Below are positions 49,426 through 63,240 of a stretch of 64,000 nucleotides of DNA, in pieces (position 1 is the stretch's first letter; each line of letters begins with the position of its first letter). The notes under the pieces were generated by a model. The model was not told where the DNA came from and did no database searches. It was given only the letters and a program-made list of their open reading frames with translations. This DNA comes from Pempheris klunzingeri. Its lineage: Eukaryota; Chordata; Actinopteri; Acropomatiformes; Pempheridae. The DNA is taken from contig NC_092028.1 of assembly GCF_042242105.1 (NCBI RefSeq), positions 12,137,338-12,201,337 on the forward strand. The letters run 5' to 3'. The position numbers and the translations under genes are program-made.

Positions 49426-49539
49426 ACATCTGCTCATAAAATATTTCCTGGTACACTTCATTAAGCATCATCAGTGGACAGAGAATGACCATTTAAATTT
49501 TTACACTTACACTTTTAAGTAAAGCGTTCACTTTCTATC

Positions 49540-50010
49540 TTGCCATGAGTTCGTTAAGAAGATCGTGATGTGCGGTAAATATGATGCTACTGCTAGCAGT
49601 TTGTTAGCTTAGCCTAGCAGAAACACTGGAAACAGCTAGCCTGGATCTGTCTGAAGCGAACAAAATCCGACCGCTAGAACTTTTAAAGCTCAGTAATTAA
49701 CAGGCTATATCTTATTTGTTTAATCTGTTTGTTTTTTGTGCAGAGATAATGAGCCGTGCTATGCGGCAGTCCCTCCATAAGCACAAAATGACAAGTTGAG
49801 CTTAAGGGCTGGAATGTGCTACTTTCAGACAGAGTCATTCTAGCTGCTTTCCCCTGTTTCCTGTCTTTATGCTAAGCTAAGCTAATTGTCTCCTAGCTGT
49901 AGCGACATGTTTGTTGCACAAACGTGAGAGTCGTATCAATCTTCTCACCTAGTTTGCAGCAGGAAAGAGAATAAGCATATTTCCTAAAATGTCAAACTAC
50001 TGCTTAATGC
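49540..50010. mobile_element. non-autonomous inverted-repeat element (copy 2)
   Basis: The most complete copy. The left arm has GGTAAATATGATGCTACTGC, then TTTGTTAGCTTAGCCTAGC. The right arm has TTTATGCTAAGCTAAGCTAA, then GTGAGAGTCGTATCAATCTT. The arms are imperfect inverted repeats, each roughly 80-100 bases, around a core with TTAAAGCTCAGTAATTAACA. No open frame. It separates the 3' ends of two convergent genes. Confidence 0.7.
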
Positions 50011-50064
50011 GCATGCCTGAAAAAATATTTCAAAAGAGAAAACATTTTGGTTGTTTGAATTGCC

Positions 50065-50070
50065 TTTATT
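50065..50070 (-). promoter_or_regulatory. arhgdig polyadenylation signal candidate
   Basis: AATAAA on the minus strand, 2.4 kb past the RhoGDI stop codon, at the edge of the inverted-repeat element. Confidence 0.4.
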
Positions 50071-52478
50071 AAAAGATACAGGATACGAGATTTGACACCA
50101 ATATTTGAGGATGCAGCACTTGATCGTTACAGGCTGGGGCATTAGACGCAGACAAATGTTTCCAACTGTCTGTGTCTTTAAAAATATCCCTGTAAATACT
50201 GTATCCGCAGTATATGGCAACCATTGACATCTGGATATTGCGTCAGTTTATTTATCTTTTTTAAATCACAATAAATTTTACAATAAAGTCGTAAAAAAAG
50301 GAAGAGAGAATCTTGCTAAACCATGCAACACCCAACAAGCCAACATTTACAGTTAGTCTTAGATCACAACGATTTCAAATGGTATTTCAATGTTCAATAT
50401 GTTCAGCAACAATGACAATATCATATCCAAAGACCAACACAATAAAGATATTTCTTTTTTTTTTTTTAAGGGGAATTAATGCGTCCCTTGATATACTTCT
50501 CAGACAGTACTCCATCTTTCAGTTGTTCATTAATGTTCAAAGCAGAATTGTATTCACATCTTGAGTCCTTGGTATACATGGGAGGTTAAAAAGGCCTAAT
50601 TTTGTTCATTTTCACTGAGTGAATAGTATCAAAACCTAAAGGACATACATGCATCTCTTTCTACAATATGCACAGTTCAGTTACAGTCTTTAATTGGTCT
50701 GCTATTTCAAAAAGCTCCACAAAGACTTCAGGAAACGAGTGCTTTGAAAGCAAACTGAAATATTGAAATACACCATGTCTAAGTTTGATACACAAGTCAA
50801 AGATCTTGTACATGTGGTGCATATTGGGAGATGAGCTAATTCATCATATTATCCAAGTTTATTAATGGTTTAAAAAGACAATAGTTGGAGTAGTTGGAAG
50901 CAGAGGGTAATCTTATTATATGATTCTAAAATGTTTTGTTACTTCCTGTAGAGTTGGTTTTCTGCAAGTGTGTCTTTAGGAAAAAATATTTGTGCGTTTG
51001 CTGTGTTTACTGCAATTAAAAGGCAGATTCATGAAAATGGAATTAAGGAAAAACACCTTAAATTACAAACAATTATTCAAATCATGATATGAAAGAAAGA
51101 GAAAGCACTATTAAAAAATGTCTCCTTTCAAATAACAATGTTGAACTCTCTTAATCAATCAGAAGAACAATCAATCAATACCTTGTGACATAAGAGAAAA
51201 AGAACAAAAGAAATATATAAAGTAAATACTTGAGCTACCCAACACATATGATAACATTTCTGACTCACGCAGACTGAAGATGTGACCAAAAGATGGGAAA
51301 GCAAATAAAACATCAATGCACCAAACACTAACCGCACCTTCCTCTCTTTTGCTTTCTACATTCTATACCAGGAGTTTTCAGAGATACTGTGGGCTCCCAC
51401 TCAGACCCCATCATCGGAGATAATTTGGATTTTATCACTCCTAATATTATTTTTCATCCAGCTTCTATGTGCGGGGTAATCATGCATTAAGTTTTGAAAC
51501 TATAGTTTCCATAATGCCTGTGTGATGTAAACAGGAAGTATAACGTTGCCATAGATTCACTGAGTTATGGTTGGCTACAACTTTTTGTAGCTTATATTTG
51601 TGTTACTTTTGTCAAACTGGCACCATTGACAATATGCCGAATTTGCTTTTAGCAGTTCATGTTTGCAGCGCACCCATGAAGGTACAGACAACTATCACTG
51701 AATTAGTTTGACGCTGAAGAAAACCGTAAAAATGGGATGATTCTCAGGCAAGTTCTGGAGTTTTCAGGATTTTCTTTTTCTCTATGGTTTCTAGGTTGAT
51801 TTACGGATGTGTATTCACTATAGACATCAGGTAATGACATCCTAAGGAAACTTCACATTGAATGCTCCGTGAGTGAATCCTCAATTCCAACCGAGCATCC
51901 AAATACACTCTGTTTTTACATATTTCATCGTCTTCTCTTTGGGGAAGTCTGTTTGACAGATTGAATGTTTGTGCCTCAAACTGACTTCCTTTGTTCACCT
52001 GCTTTTGCAGACCCTCCACTGCTGCTTTATGAAGGCATTGATACATGACAGGATGAGAAACACAGGTGGGAGAAAGGAAACTGAAAATAAACGGAAAGCG
52101 AGACATGTCATCCCCAAAGCCGCATCATACGGACAAGTCCGGATGGATGGGATAGAGATGTAGGATAATCTAGAATAACAATATAAACACAGGGACAGAA
52201 AACTGAGGGAGGGGGACTCTTTTCTCTAAAAGTCCCTGTTGCTCATGGGTCTCAGGAGCCCTGCATTAAAAAGACAAGGAAGAAAAAGGTAGAAGAGGAG
52301 AATAAAGAGGGAGAGGGAGAAGTAGAAGTAGAAGAAGCTCCTGTCTCGGGCCACTGCAAAGCTGCTCTCAGAGGACAAGGTGGAGGAGGACGAAAGAGGG
52401 GAAGAAACAGAGGGAGCTGAAGAAAAGGAGTGAAAGAAGGAAAGAGTAGCATCATCTCTCTCACTCTCCCTCCTTCTA
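50071..52478 (-). other. probable 3' UTR or 3' flank of arhgdig
   Basis: No exon-like sequence was seen. If the signal at 50065 is used, this is a 2.4 kb 3' UTR. A segment near 51370-51560 (TGGGCTCCCACTCAGACCCC, TTTGGATTTTATCACTCC, ACTATAGTTTCCATAATGCC) looks like an inserted repeat. Confidence 0.4.
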
Positions 52479-55400
52479 TTAATCCCAGTCCTTCTTGATG
52501 TCTAAGTTCCAAAGCCATTCCAAGTAGACGTTCTTGTCGTCATCGATGAAGCGGGACTTGACCTGATAGTGGCCGCGTGAGATCACGCCTTTTGGTGTCT
52601 CATCAGCCGGGCACACAAACTCATGCTCCTCTGCTTTTGGGGCGTAACTTCCCACCATGCACGACACCTTGTCCACTGCAGGAAGATAAAACAGGGCCTG
52701 TGTTCATCACACCGTTAAGAGTGACATTTTGGACAAAAGGGGATTTCTGCTAATTTTACACATCAAAGTCTGTGTACAGGTCTTGGAGAGAACTATTAAT
52801 TAATGTGAAAAATTGTAAGGAGCCTTTTTTGGCTCCAGGCGGAGCTTCATGAAGTATGATTCATTTCCTCAAGTGATGTCACTTGAGTCAACACTGAAGA
52901 CTACAAGTGTGAAAAAGAAACAAATCTGTCGGTGTGGCATTAGGAAGACATGAGCTTACCAGACCTCTGGGGCCTGCTCCTCATCTCTGCATGGGGCTTG
53001 CAGCTCTGGGCTACATTAGCTGCTAGCAGTGTACCAAACTTAAAGCCCAGACTCAATTGTCAGTGTTTGCGTTGCATTGTGGGTAATGTAAGTGCCAGGT
53101 TTTGGCATGAAAGAAGATAGTGTGGAATAAAAAGGACAATATCTCTTGTTCTGCTGCATCAATTTTAGATTTTCTAGATGAGTACTAAACTGGCTCTCTC
53201 ATTCCTACTTGCAAACTTAAAAATAAAAGCTATTTCTCAAATATCTTACGACTTGAAAAAAGCTCTTAAATTTAAGAGAGCTTAAGAGGTATCATTGCGA
53301 ACATATCACTCATTGGCCATGATGAATAATACATTAGCTGAATAAATCAGTATTAAACAACTGAGTAGTTTTAGCATGTTTGCTTTTGATTTGAACATTT
53401 TTATTTCAATTCATGTACACTTTCCTATCAAAGAGGCCTTTTTCTGCTTGGTTGCAGATGCTAAATGTACATTCTGAATAAATGCCAGATTTAAATAGAT
53501 AAATATATGGGGATATCTTAGGATATAAATGGTAATGCAACATTAAGATGTTTAGCTTTTTTGCTGCAATAGCACACATTATGGATGTTTGCTGTCATTG
53601 GATTTAAAATGATCTGTTCTTAAGTGTATTGGGTCAAACTGCAGGCTATAAATGACAACCCTGTACATTAAGTCATGTTCAGTTGCTTATGACTTTATGA
53701 TCAGCATCTCTGAGAAAATAGATGATATTCTTGTAAGGTCGAACTTACCTGATATTCCTTTTCTGTGGGTCACATGGTGGTACTTCAAACCAGCAACGAT
53801 TTCTCTGTTCACCTGCAGATACACACATTTTCATTAAATGCTGTCATGGACTTTTCTGTCAGTTACAAACAAAGCTTGCATCCCAAAGTCAGCATGAACC
53901 TAGAGTGCCAAAATCTAGTTTCTCTCCACATTTTAAATATACATTTGAGGGGCACACCAACAAAATAAGTACAAAGGGGACACATCAGACAGATTTTTTT
54001 AGTAGCTATGGTATCCTGACTTTTAGATCCTAATATGAGCTCCAAAAATAGTTTATAAACCCTCATCTTCAAAATGTAAAGCAGCCTTTCTGCTAAAAAT
54101 TGTAATCTTAGGCACAAACCAAGATTACGTTTGTGCTTGCAGTTGAGTTTTTTTTCCATGGAAAGCTTCCTCTAGAGCCAAAGAAGACATTTTGGATCTG
54201 TTTTCATAGGCTGAGTCTTCTAGTGAGGAGTAAACGGAATTTCATGTGTAAAATCAGTGGAGTGCCCCTTTAATAACTTCAAGTAAGTATATTTTTCAGT
54301 ATTTACATTTTTCGGTTATGTTCAAACACTGCATGTTTTTATGTTTTCCGTGCTTTCAAGAGCATGTCAGGCAGACTGATGGGCTTCTATTTTCTGAGTG
54401 AAGCTGCACTAAAAGACGGCAGTGAAGCTGTTTGTCCAGCAGGTGTCCTCACAGTCAGTCAGTCTCTGGGCTGATTGGTCATTCACAACACATCTCACTT
54501 TCCCTTCAGGGCCAGGTCTCTGGAGTACACACACATACATACACACTAACTAACCTCTTTTCCTTCTGCACCCATACAGTCCCTTCATTTCAACAAAGAC
54601 CTGTGTATTATATGCACATTTGGCCCGTACATCTACATTTCTTTTTATACCAAATACAATTCTCACTGTCTCATCTTTTCTCATTTTTGATTAAAGGTCC
54701 CATATCATTTTAAAGTTCACACTGTATTTGGAGGTCCAACTAGAACAGATTTACATGGTTTTGTGCTCAAAACTCAGAACTATCTGCGTACTTTGCTTTT
54801 GCCTTGCCATCTTCACATCACCGGAAGCTGGAGTTAGAGAGAAAAAAATAACAGTGGACTGCTAGGTGGATTAAGCGGGCGGGGATAGAGTCCTCCCGCT
54901 GAGGGGCTGGAGGAGGTCACATGATCAACAGATCCCCTTATGACATCATAATATACAAATGTGTTTTCATACACGTTTGCTGAAAGATGGAGCAGGAGAA
55001 AAAGAGAGAGGATGGTCTTTGATAAGACATTAAAAAGTGCATTTTGCATAATATATGACCTTTAAATCCTCCTTTGTTTTAGCAGCATTCACCAACACCC
55101 TATCGCCCTATGTAGTACGGGTGCATTTCCCACTGAATCACTCTCAGACAGTTAGCTGATCTGGCATTCAGCCAATCCCTGAGTGTTTTCAGCAGCTCCA
55201 CTGAAGTTTAGAGATATGATGAGGGACCAGTAGCAACTACTACTGAATGGAGTGTAGTTCCTAAGTACAAATCACCTCTAACCTTTTACAAAACAGCCAG
55301 GGATGTAACTTGCATTATGGGTTGAAATTGCTGTTTGTTGGAGCATATTTCTCCATAAACGTCCTCTCCAGCCTCTGGGTTACTCCGCACATGTATATCT

Positions 55401-58400
55401 GCTCTGCATTTCCTTTTCAAAACTATTTCATCGTCCCCAGTCTGGATTTATTTATAATGGACATGCAGCTTGGGAAATGTTAGTGGTGTATTTGTAACTG
55501 AGCAAGGAAGGAGAGGGGAGAAAACGGAGGTGTGAGAAAGTGCTGAGGGTAAAAAGTGATGACAGTGGAGAGGAGATTAAAAAAAATTAAAAAGACCAGA
55601 GCTACTGTAGGACGAAGAGAAAAAAGAGAGAGAGAGTGAGAGAAAGACAGAGAGGCTGGGGAGAGGAGCATTTGAAGGAATGGTTCATGGAAAATGATTG
55701 AGTTTTAGGGTTGAATCAGAGCTATTACTGATTTCTCTTTATTACTTTCATACTAGAAAATAGCTGTTGTAACTATTTGCAGTTGATAACTGGACCACTT
55801 TGGTGAGTTGTTCGGGCAAAAATGAAGCACTGAGCACATAAAACAGGAGTAGGGTTGTACCCCGCCCTTATTATTGTTGTGAAAGCTGATTTTTTTTCTA
55901 TTTCTAACAGTTAGAACTAACAAAATAAGACTAAGGGTGTAAGGTCATGCTAGTGTCCCTGTGAGGCTGCACCAAGGTTATTATAGTTTTGCCTTTTTAA
56001 ATGAGTTTTTATTCTATTTAATTTTTCCAATTGTTTCCAATTTCAGTCTAGTTTTGATTAAATTTCAAAGCGGGTTTGCCAATTTTTTGTTTAACTTTAG
56101 TCTATTTATATTAGTTTTAGCGATAGTTTAAAAAAATGGAAGATAGATTTCATATTCAATTGTTTTTATTGTATGTCAGTTGAGTCTTTATTGGAAAAAT
56201 GTTTTTTTCACATCTATTTTTTATAATCTCACTAGTTTCCATTAACAATGATAACCTGTACTTCAGCTAAATGGTAATAAACCTTAGTGTATCATGTTGG
56301 CATGCTTACATTTGCAAATTATGAATGTCCGTATGAAATTTCATGGCAATCCATCCAATAGTTGTTGAGACACGACAATTCTAATCACAAATGTGGACCA
56401 TAAACATCTGTGCAATAGTTTGTGCCGATCCATCTAGTATATACTGATGTATTTGACAGGATTGACAAAGTCGCTAAGGTTCCTCCTCTGGGCACCATGA
56501 ATATCTGTGCCAAATAAAGGAAAATCCACACAATATTTCAGTAAAAGCCATGTCAACATGTCAAATCGCTGGTGGTGTTGGAGGAAAAGTCAAGGGATCA
56601 CTTAAGTCAGCAGGCTTCAACCTCTGGGAAGCATCAATGTCTGTACAAAATAACATCTCAATATGTCCTTTAGTTGTTGAGATATTTCAGTCAGTGACAG
56701 TGGTGGAGCAACAGACTGACAGACTGACGTTATCATCCACAGAGTGACGCTGCTAGCATGGCTAGAATCAAAGAAATGTAAAAGTAATGACTTTCTGAAG
56801 AAAGTAACATTAAAAGACAAGTTGCTTCTCTAGCATGAATCCTTACTGGCACTATAAAATGAAACAGCACTGAAAAGACTCATTAAATATGATAATGGTC
56901 TTGATATTGTGCTTTGATTGCGCAGTAAATGGTGGCTTACTCAGCACGGTGTCTCTGCCCTTCTATCTCTTATCACTTACAGTAAATAACCATCATCTGC
57001 TTGTTGATTCCTACCACACACATACACACAGGAATGTATCCATGTTGTAATGCCACCTCCAGTACAGGGAACATACCTCTGTGACAGCATCCCTCCATCT
57101 TACCTTGAAATCTATCTTTAATCTGTACGTCACCCCTTCCTTTAGGGAGTAGCTCTTCTCTGTCAGAGCGCTCAGGTCTCCTGTAAAAAACAATAAAACA
57201 TGGTCAACATGACACGTATGACATCACCTGATACAGTATCTCAAAATGACTCACTGAATGATCACAGTGCTGCTGATTTACACACAAATCGTATCACACA
57301 CTTTCCAACAAATGGATAACAAGTGTCCATAGACTGTATTAAAAGAAGTGGGCGAAGCGCTGGGGTCTAAAAAGTGAAGCCAATGCAGAAGCACCTTAAA
57401 GGGGGTCAGCTGGGGGCGACTCCACTGGCTCAAGTCAGATTGTGTTGAAATCTATGAGAAAATGACTTAACTTCTAATTTGATTTATTACCTCTGAAAAC
57501 ACTTTCCTGGTGACTTTATCGTCTCAGTTGCTATTTTTAAGTCTTCTTGAACACAGCAGGATGTTCATGCAGTAAATAATGGTTTAATTTTGAGGAAAAT
57601 AGACTTTTGAGCAGGGTATGCTTTAGGGCAGGACTTCCTTGTGACTAACCAATCAGAGGTGGTCTTGTCATTTCTGGCTCCAAAAAAAACAAGATGGTGA
57701 CGGCCATAAAGCCACACTCAAGGCTTCAAAATGGTGGTCCACAGGCCACGGGTGACATATCTTTTATACCATCTAAGCAAGATGCTTGCTGAGCGTCAAA
57801 TGAGCTTTGAATTTGATGGATACAAAACAAAACAGAACAGAAAAAAGGACAAATTGCATGTGTAAAAATGGGATTTTAGTCACTGATGAGAAATAAAAAG
57901 TTGCATATTTAATTCAAATATATTATCTTAAAAAACAGACTATAACATGAGAGTCTGCATGTTTGCTAAGTGGTTTACAAAATGAGAAATGATGAAATCA
58001 TTAGCTTCATTCAGGGAATTTGAAACATTTTCCTCTTGTGTTTTCAGCTAAATAAGAGGAATTAAAGTCATACTTAAGGGCCTAATGCCCTCTGCATGTA
58101 TACCCAAATGCAACTAAAATATGGGTTGTTTAGTGTTACTGGTTCTTTGTATAATAAAATTGCTGCTGTGGGGTTGAATGGGTTCATATTGAATGGGTTG
58201 GGGGGGGTGACATCCTGGGCTATTGTAAAAGCACACAGCAATCAGAAATGCATCCACTGCCTAATCACTTTATATCTCAATTTAAACCCAACCATCAGTC
58301 CTGAGTGCTTCCTAATGGACGGAGAGAAACAGAGGAAGGAGGAGAGGAGATGAGGGAGAGATAGAGCGTGAATGGGGTGAGTAAAAACAGACCGCTGTGA

Positions 58401-61178
58401 TGTGTTGAAGAAGAGAGGAAGAAGACAGACAGGCAAAGAAAGGAAGTGACCCACAGATAAGACACAAAAATATAAAAACTATGTGCACTTGTGGCACATT
58501 TTGGCACTTAGAGTAAAAGCCTCCAGGAAACAGCATATCGCTCTTTCCAATAAAAATCTCTCAACTCTGCTAATGTTCATTGAGATTCTACATGCCCCCT
58601 CTGCGGCTTGGGAGCATTATACCACCACATGAAACACTTTAAACCCCCCATTTGGTAAAATCAAAAATGTGTATCGTCAAGCTTATAACGCTGTTCCTCT
58701 AAATGTTTCTGTCTCAGCCTCCTTGCATTCAGTCCATCTCTGTCTATGAACTGTGGTATGTAGCTCTTCTCGTCTCAGGAGACGAAGGGAGAGAAGAGAA
58801 AAGATGGCCTCCCCTGGGAGTGTCTGACTGAGAAAATAGGTCAGTGTGGAGAGCTGTCTACCTGTTCTCCTCATGCACATGCACACACACACACACACAC
58901 GCTATGTTCTCATGCAAAGATGTACATGTGCAGGCAAATCAACACACTGAACACGCATCTGAAGCTCAAGCTTGGCAAACATTGATGCCTGAAAAGCCCA
59001 AAATATTTGGCAATAAATGAATTGAAGATTGATACTTACACCATTTTTGTTTAGTATGTGAGCTACGTAAGAATACACGGCTAAAAGTGACATTTGTTTG
59101 ATTTTATTATTTTTTGTTATATAAAAAAATCATTTTTTTTGTAGCTGCTGCATCAGGTACTAGTAAACATAGATTTACTATAATAATATAATAATATAAT
59201 CAGAGTCGTAACTTAACATTCGTGAGAAAAATGCCAACTCCCGGATTAAATAGGGTTTATTTTAAACTAAACTTCAGAGTAAAATCTAAATTAAACAAAA
59301 TGATGAGCTTATAAGATATAAACCCAGCAGTATGTCAAGTCACCTTGGATAAGATGCTACAGCCGTGCTAGCTAGCGAGCTAAATGCTAACATAGGCATG
59401 CTAACATGTTTGCCAACTTAGTTTAGTGTGTTAGCATTTTAAAATTTGTTGATCAGGCCCAAACTCAAAGAACAGCTATGTAATAATTTAATAAAGACTA
59501 TATACAATTACATTTTATAGATAGCATTTGCTTATTTTTACATAAATACAAGACTTTTACTTGTAATAGGCATTTTTATATCATGATATTTTTAATTTTA
59601 ATCCTAAACCCAGCACTTCTTCCACCAGTATTCACAGCCAAATCAAACACAGCAGTCAAATGATGAGTCTCATTTCGTGTCAGCTGGGAAGCTGTTAATA
59701 ACCTTCATTGCTGCAGTTTCAGTGAAGCGATTAAACCTAAAACCAAAGTGAAATTAGTCAATAAAAATGTTGTGTGACAAAATGAGCAATGGGTTTTAAA
59801 TGAGGAAACTTCATTAAGTTCAGATACGAAAAGGCAGAATAGAGATCGTTAAGTCAAAGCATTCATTCACAATTTGATGCTCAGAGGTGACAAAAGAAAT
59901 TCAGGCTGGCACCCAGACATTTTGAATGAATTTCCACATATCCTATTCTCTCCCTGCCCACTTATGAAAGAATCAACCCCATTTCACAAGCAAAATACCC
60001 TTGTGACACAGAGCATATGACTGAAATAACACTAGACCCACATGAACACAATAAATATGGGGTAAAGATCAATGACTGACATGCAGAGAATATGTGTGAC
60101 TGAGTAAATGTGTAGCAGCATGCGTGCTCAGTAAAACAACCCTGAACCCAGGGAACATGAATGTTTAACAAAGCCAGTGCTTACATTTAGGGCACCAGAG
60201 CACTGACAAGTCGTAGTCAGGGATATCGCTTGGTGTAGTGCGTTCTGGCAGCTGGCCACATAGTACAGTATGTGACACACCATATATCATAGACCAAAGC
60301 CTTGTAGCATGCAAATTGGGTTGTCCAGTGTGTTATCAGATAAAAAATTGCATTAAGAATGAGATAGAGTTTGAATATTTCAGCAGTGAAATAGGACAGC
60401 AACACTATTGCAGTGAAATCACCTTAAAAGAATGGTTTACAGCACACGATTGGTAGTAAAATATCACAATCCCATTAAAATCAGACTTTTAACTTACACT
60501 TCAAGCCAAACTAGGTCACAGCATTGTGCTTACAGTGTATGTATTTTGCATGGGTGGCCCCATTGGGCAGTGAATCCTTATGTTTGTGGCAGTCATATTG
60601 CTGTGTCCACTGAGACACAGAAACACATTAAAAGTTGTTTTTGTGCTGCCAGCTCAGCCTGGCAAAAAGCATTCAGGCTAAACACAAGCAACAACTGAAC
60701 TGATGACTAAGAAACTGTAAATTATTGAGAGCAAGAATAAATGCAAAAGTGAAGTCACAGTGTGGTGGCAGTGCTGATAAACAGTCCTCAGTAGGATACT
60801 TCATAGGGATAAAGCGGCACAGGCAGTAAAGGGAAGGTCTTGAATGACTGCGTTATTGTGACCTAATTAAGTAAAAAAAGGTGTGAGCACACCACCTGTC
60901 CTGCTGTTGTCTGTGTTGACAGTGACTCAGTGGTGCTCATGTGCTCAGGAAGTTCACACCTACTGAGTGCATTAGGGAGCAGTTATGAACTGAGAGGTTA
61001 AGGCCAAGACACACACCCAAACAACCTCGCAGAAGTAAAAGGTCTCTGATGGGACAACCAGTCAGGCGAGAAGTGAGAGCAAGTGTCTCCTTTCTCTTCT
61101 CTACTTACTCTTTTAAAGTGCAGAGCAATCATCTCTACTATGGTGCAATTTATCTGACCCTGTGTTTTACCACCCCTT

Positions 61179-61226
<48 letters not shown>

Positions 61227-63058
61227 ACGTGAAGACACACACGCAGGGTAGTAAATGCTCGTCATTACTTAGACTAGAGCACCGTGCTGCATTGGTAACA
61301 GTCTATAGTGTATAATGAGGCCTCTAATCCATTCAGCCACCGATGGAAAGTCCATCTCACATCCAGTCTGGTGCCGGCTCGGCTGTCTGACTGCAACATG
61401 ATACACCAGCAGGACCGATTATTATTATGCCGCTGCTTACTCTGTAGATGAATGATTAAAGACGCTTTTCTCTCTCGCAGCGTTCAGCAACTTCTCTTTT
61501 TCTCTTCGGCTCTGCAGCACGAACGCACACATTCATCCAAATTAAAGCTAGGTGTCATTTGAACAGCTTCCAGGGAAAATACGAGAAAGTAGTAGTAGGA
61601 ACTGTTTTTTTCTTTTTCTCTTTTTCAGCAATTGACACATAAACAACCCTGCATATAAAGTACATTAGATACAGTGAAATCAAGTGTTTCCAAAAGAGCC
61701 TCCGAATGACAAAGAGCATTTCCTGTGTTTTTGCCTGCCTGTTAGGATGAAGAGAATCTGCTGTGATGTAGAAATGCATGGGTTGCAAGTATGGCGTTTT
61801 GGTTAGTAACACATGTCAGAATTACCACAAGAGGAAATTATGTTGCAAATTTGGTGAAACAGGCCAAAGAAATTAATTGTGCTTCGGTTAGAATCACCAT
61901 AAACAGCTGAAGCCATAATTAAATTCAGTTAAATGCTTCCTGCCCATTGGTTTCCATGATGTTCATATGTCATGAACGTATTGCCGCTGATATTCCGAGC
62001 TGTCTTTTAAAAATTACCTCCATAAATAAATACTTTGCCATGCTGCTCACATTGTTTTAAATGCATTTATACTGAATGTATTTGTGATTTGTATTGAGTG
62101 TATCCACAAAAAGTTCACTGGCAACAAATTCCATGTTGTCCCTGGCTCATTTGCATCAGGTAACTAAAGAATTGGGGGAATTTGTGAGAGACAGATTAAA
62201 GAAAACAAATGGTCAAATCTGATGCAACAGGGGCCAAGAAATCCTGACTTTGAGTTTCTGGCATGGGTCAGTCTCCAAAAACACTGGATCCTACATTTCC
62301 CATAACGCAACTGGATAACCTTTTTCATCAGACCTTCCGGGTTGCAATGCAGGCTCCCTGTTAAAAAAAAAAGATAAATCTCAAATCTCAGTCAATGACA
62401 TCACGATGACCCCTGATGACATCATCAGGGTTATTTTTTTAGCCGCGACAAAAAAAGCCTCCAGAGCCCCAGAAGACATAATACAACTGTGTTCATAGGC
62501 TGATTAGCACTCAGCAAACTTCATGTGCATAATCGGTGGAGTGTACCTTTAAACTCCACGCCCTCACTTTGTAATACAGTCTGTCTGTCAAAAATGTGCA
62601 GTGCCCAAGTCCAGCCAGACACTACTCAATTGATTTTCCATCCGCGTTTCTCTTCCTCCATCATCTATGATTGAGACCAGATCTGAAAGCATCAGATCTG
62701 TGGAAGAACAGCGTGCTCTTTCCATTTCGTGCAATTCAGCAGACCTTCCATTACTCACTAAAACATGCACATTAAAGGCTTTCTATCTTTCTGTGTTTAA
62801 ATCAGAGAAAACTGCATAGTACAAAGTCAGTATTGCCTAGCAACCAGGTGACCTTTCCTATTAGCCGTCTGTCATTGTGTCTTTTTGCGTGTGTCTGTGA
62901 TAGTCAGGGAAACCCTCAGACAAGGAAAAATCAGGGCAAATCCTACATTCAGTGAAATAAGGAAGAAAGACACACACGCGCACAAAGACGAACACGCACA
63001 GCAGCTATTGTCCTGTTTGTCAGACACACCCTGACACACAAGTCAATGATAGGTGAAC

Positions 63059-63109
<51 letters not shown>

Positions 63110-63188
63110 GATCGATCCTTTCCTCAACTTTATCCCCTGTAGGGAGTGACATAATCTCCTTGCAGCCACCTGATTACCATGCACAGCA

Positions 63189-63240
<52 letters not shown>

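Larger units (their letters stand above)
53813..57103. other. arhgdig intron packed with repeats
   Basis: No additional exon fits the RhoGDI frame. In order it holds a repeat at about 54105-54270, the TTAA-flanked element at 54691-55065, an AAACTAAAA-type repeat in inverse orientation near 55980-56200, and a repeat at about 56270-56770. Confidence 0.5.
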
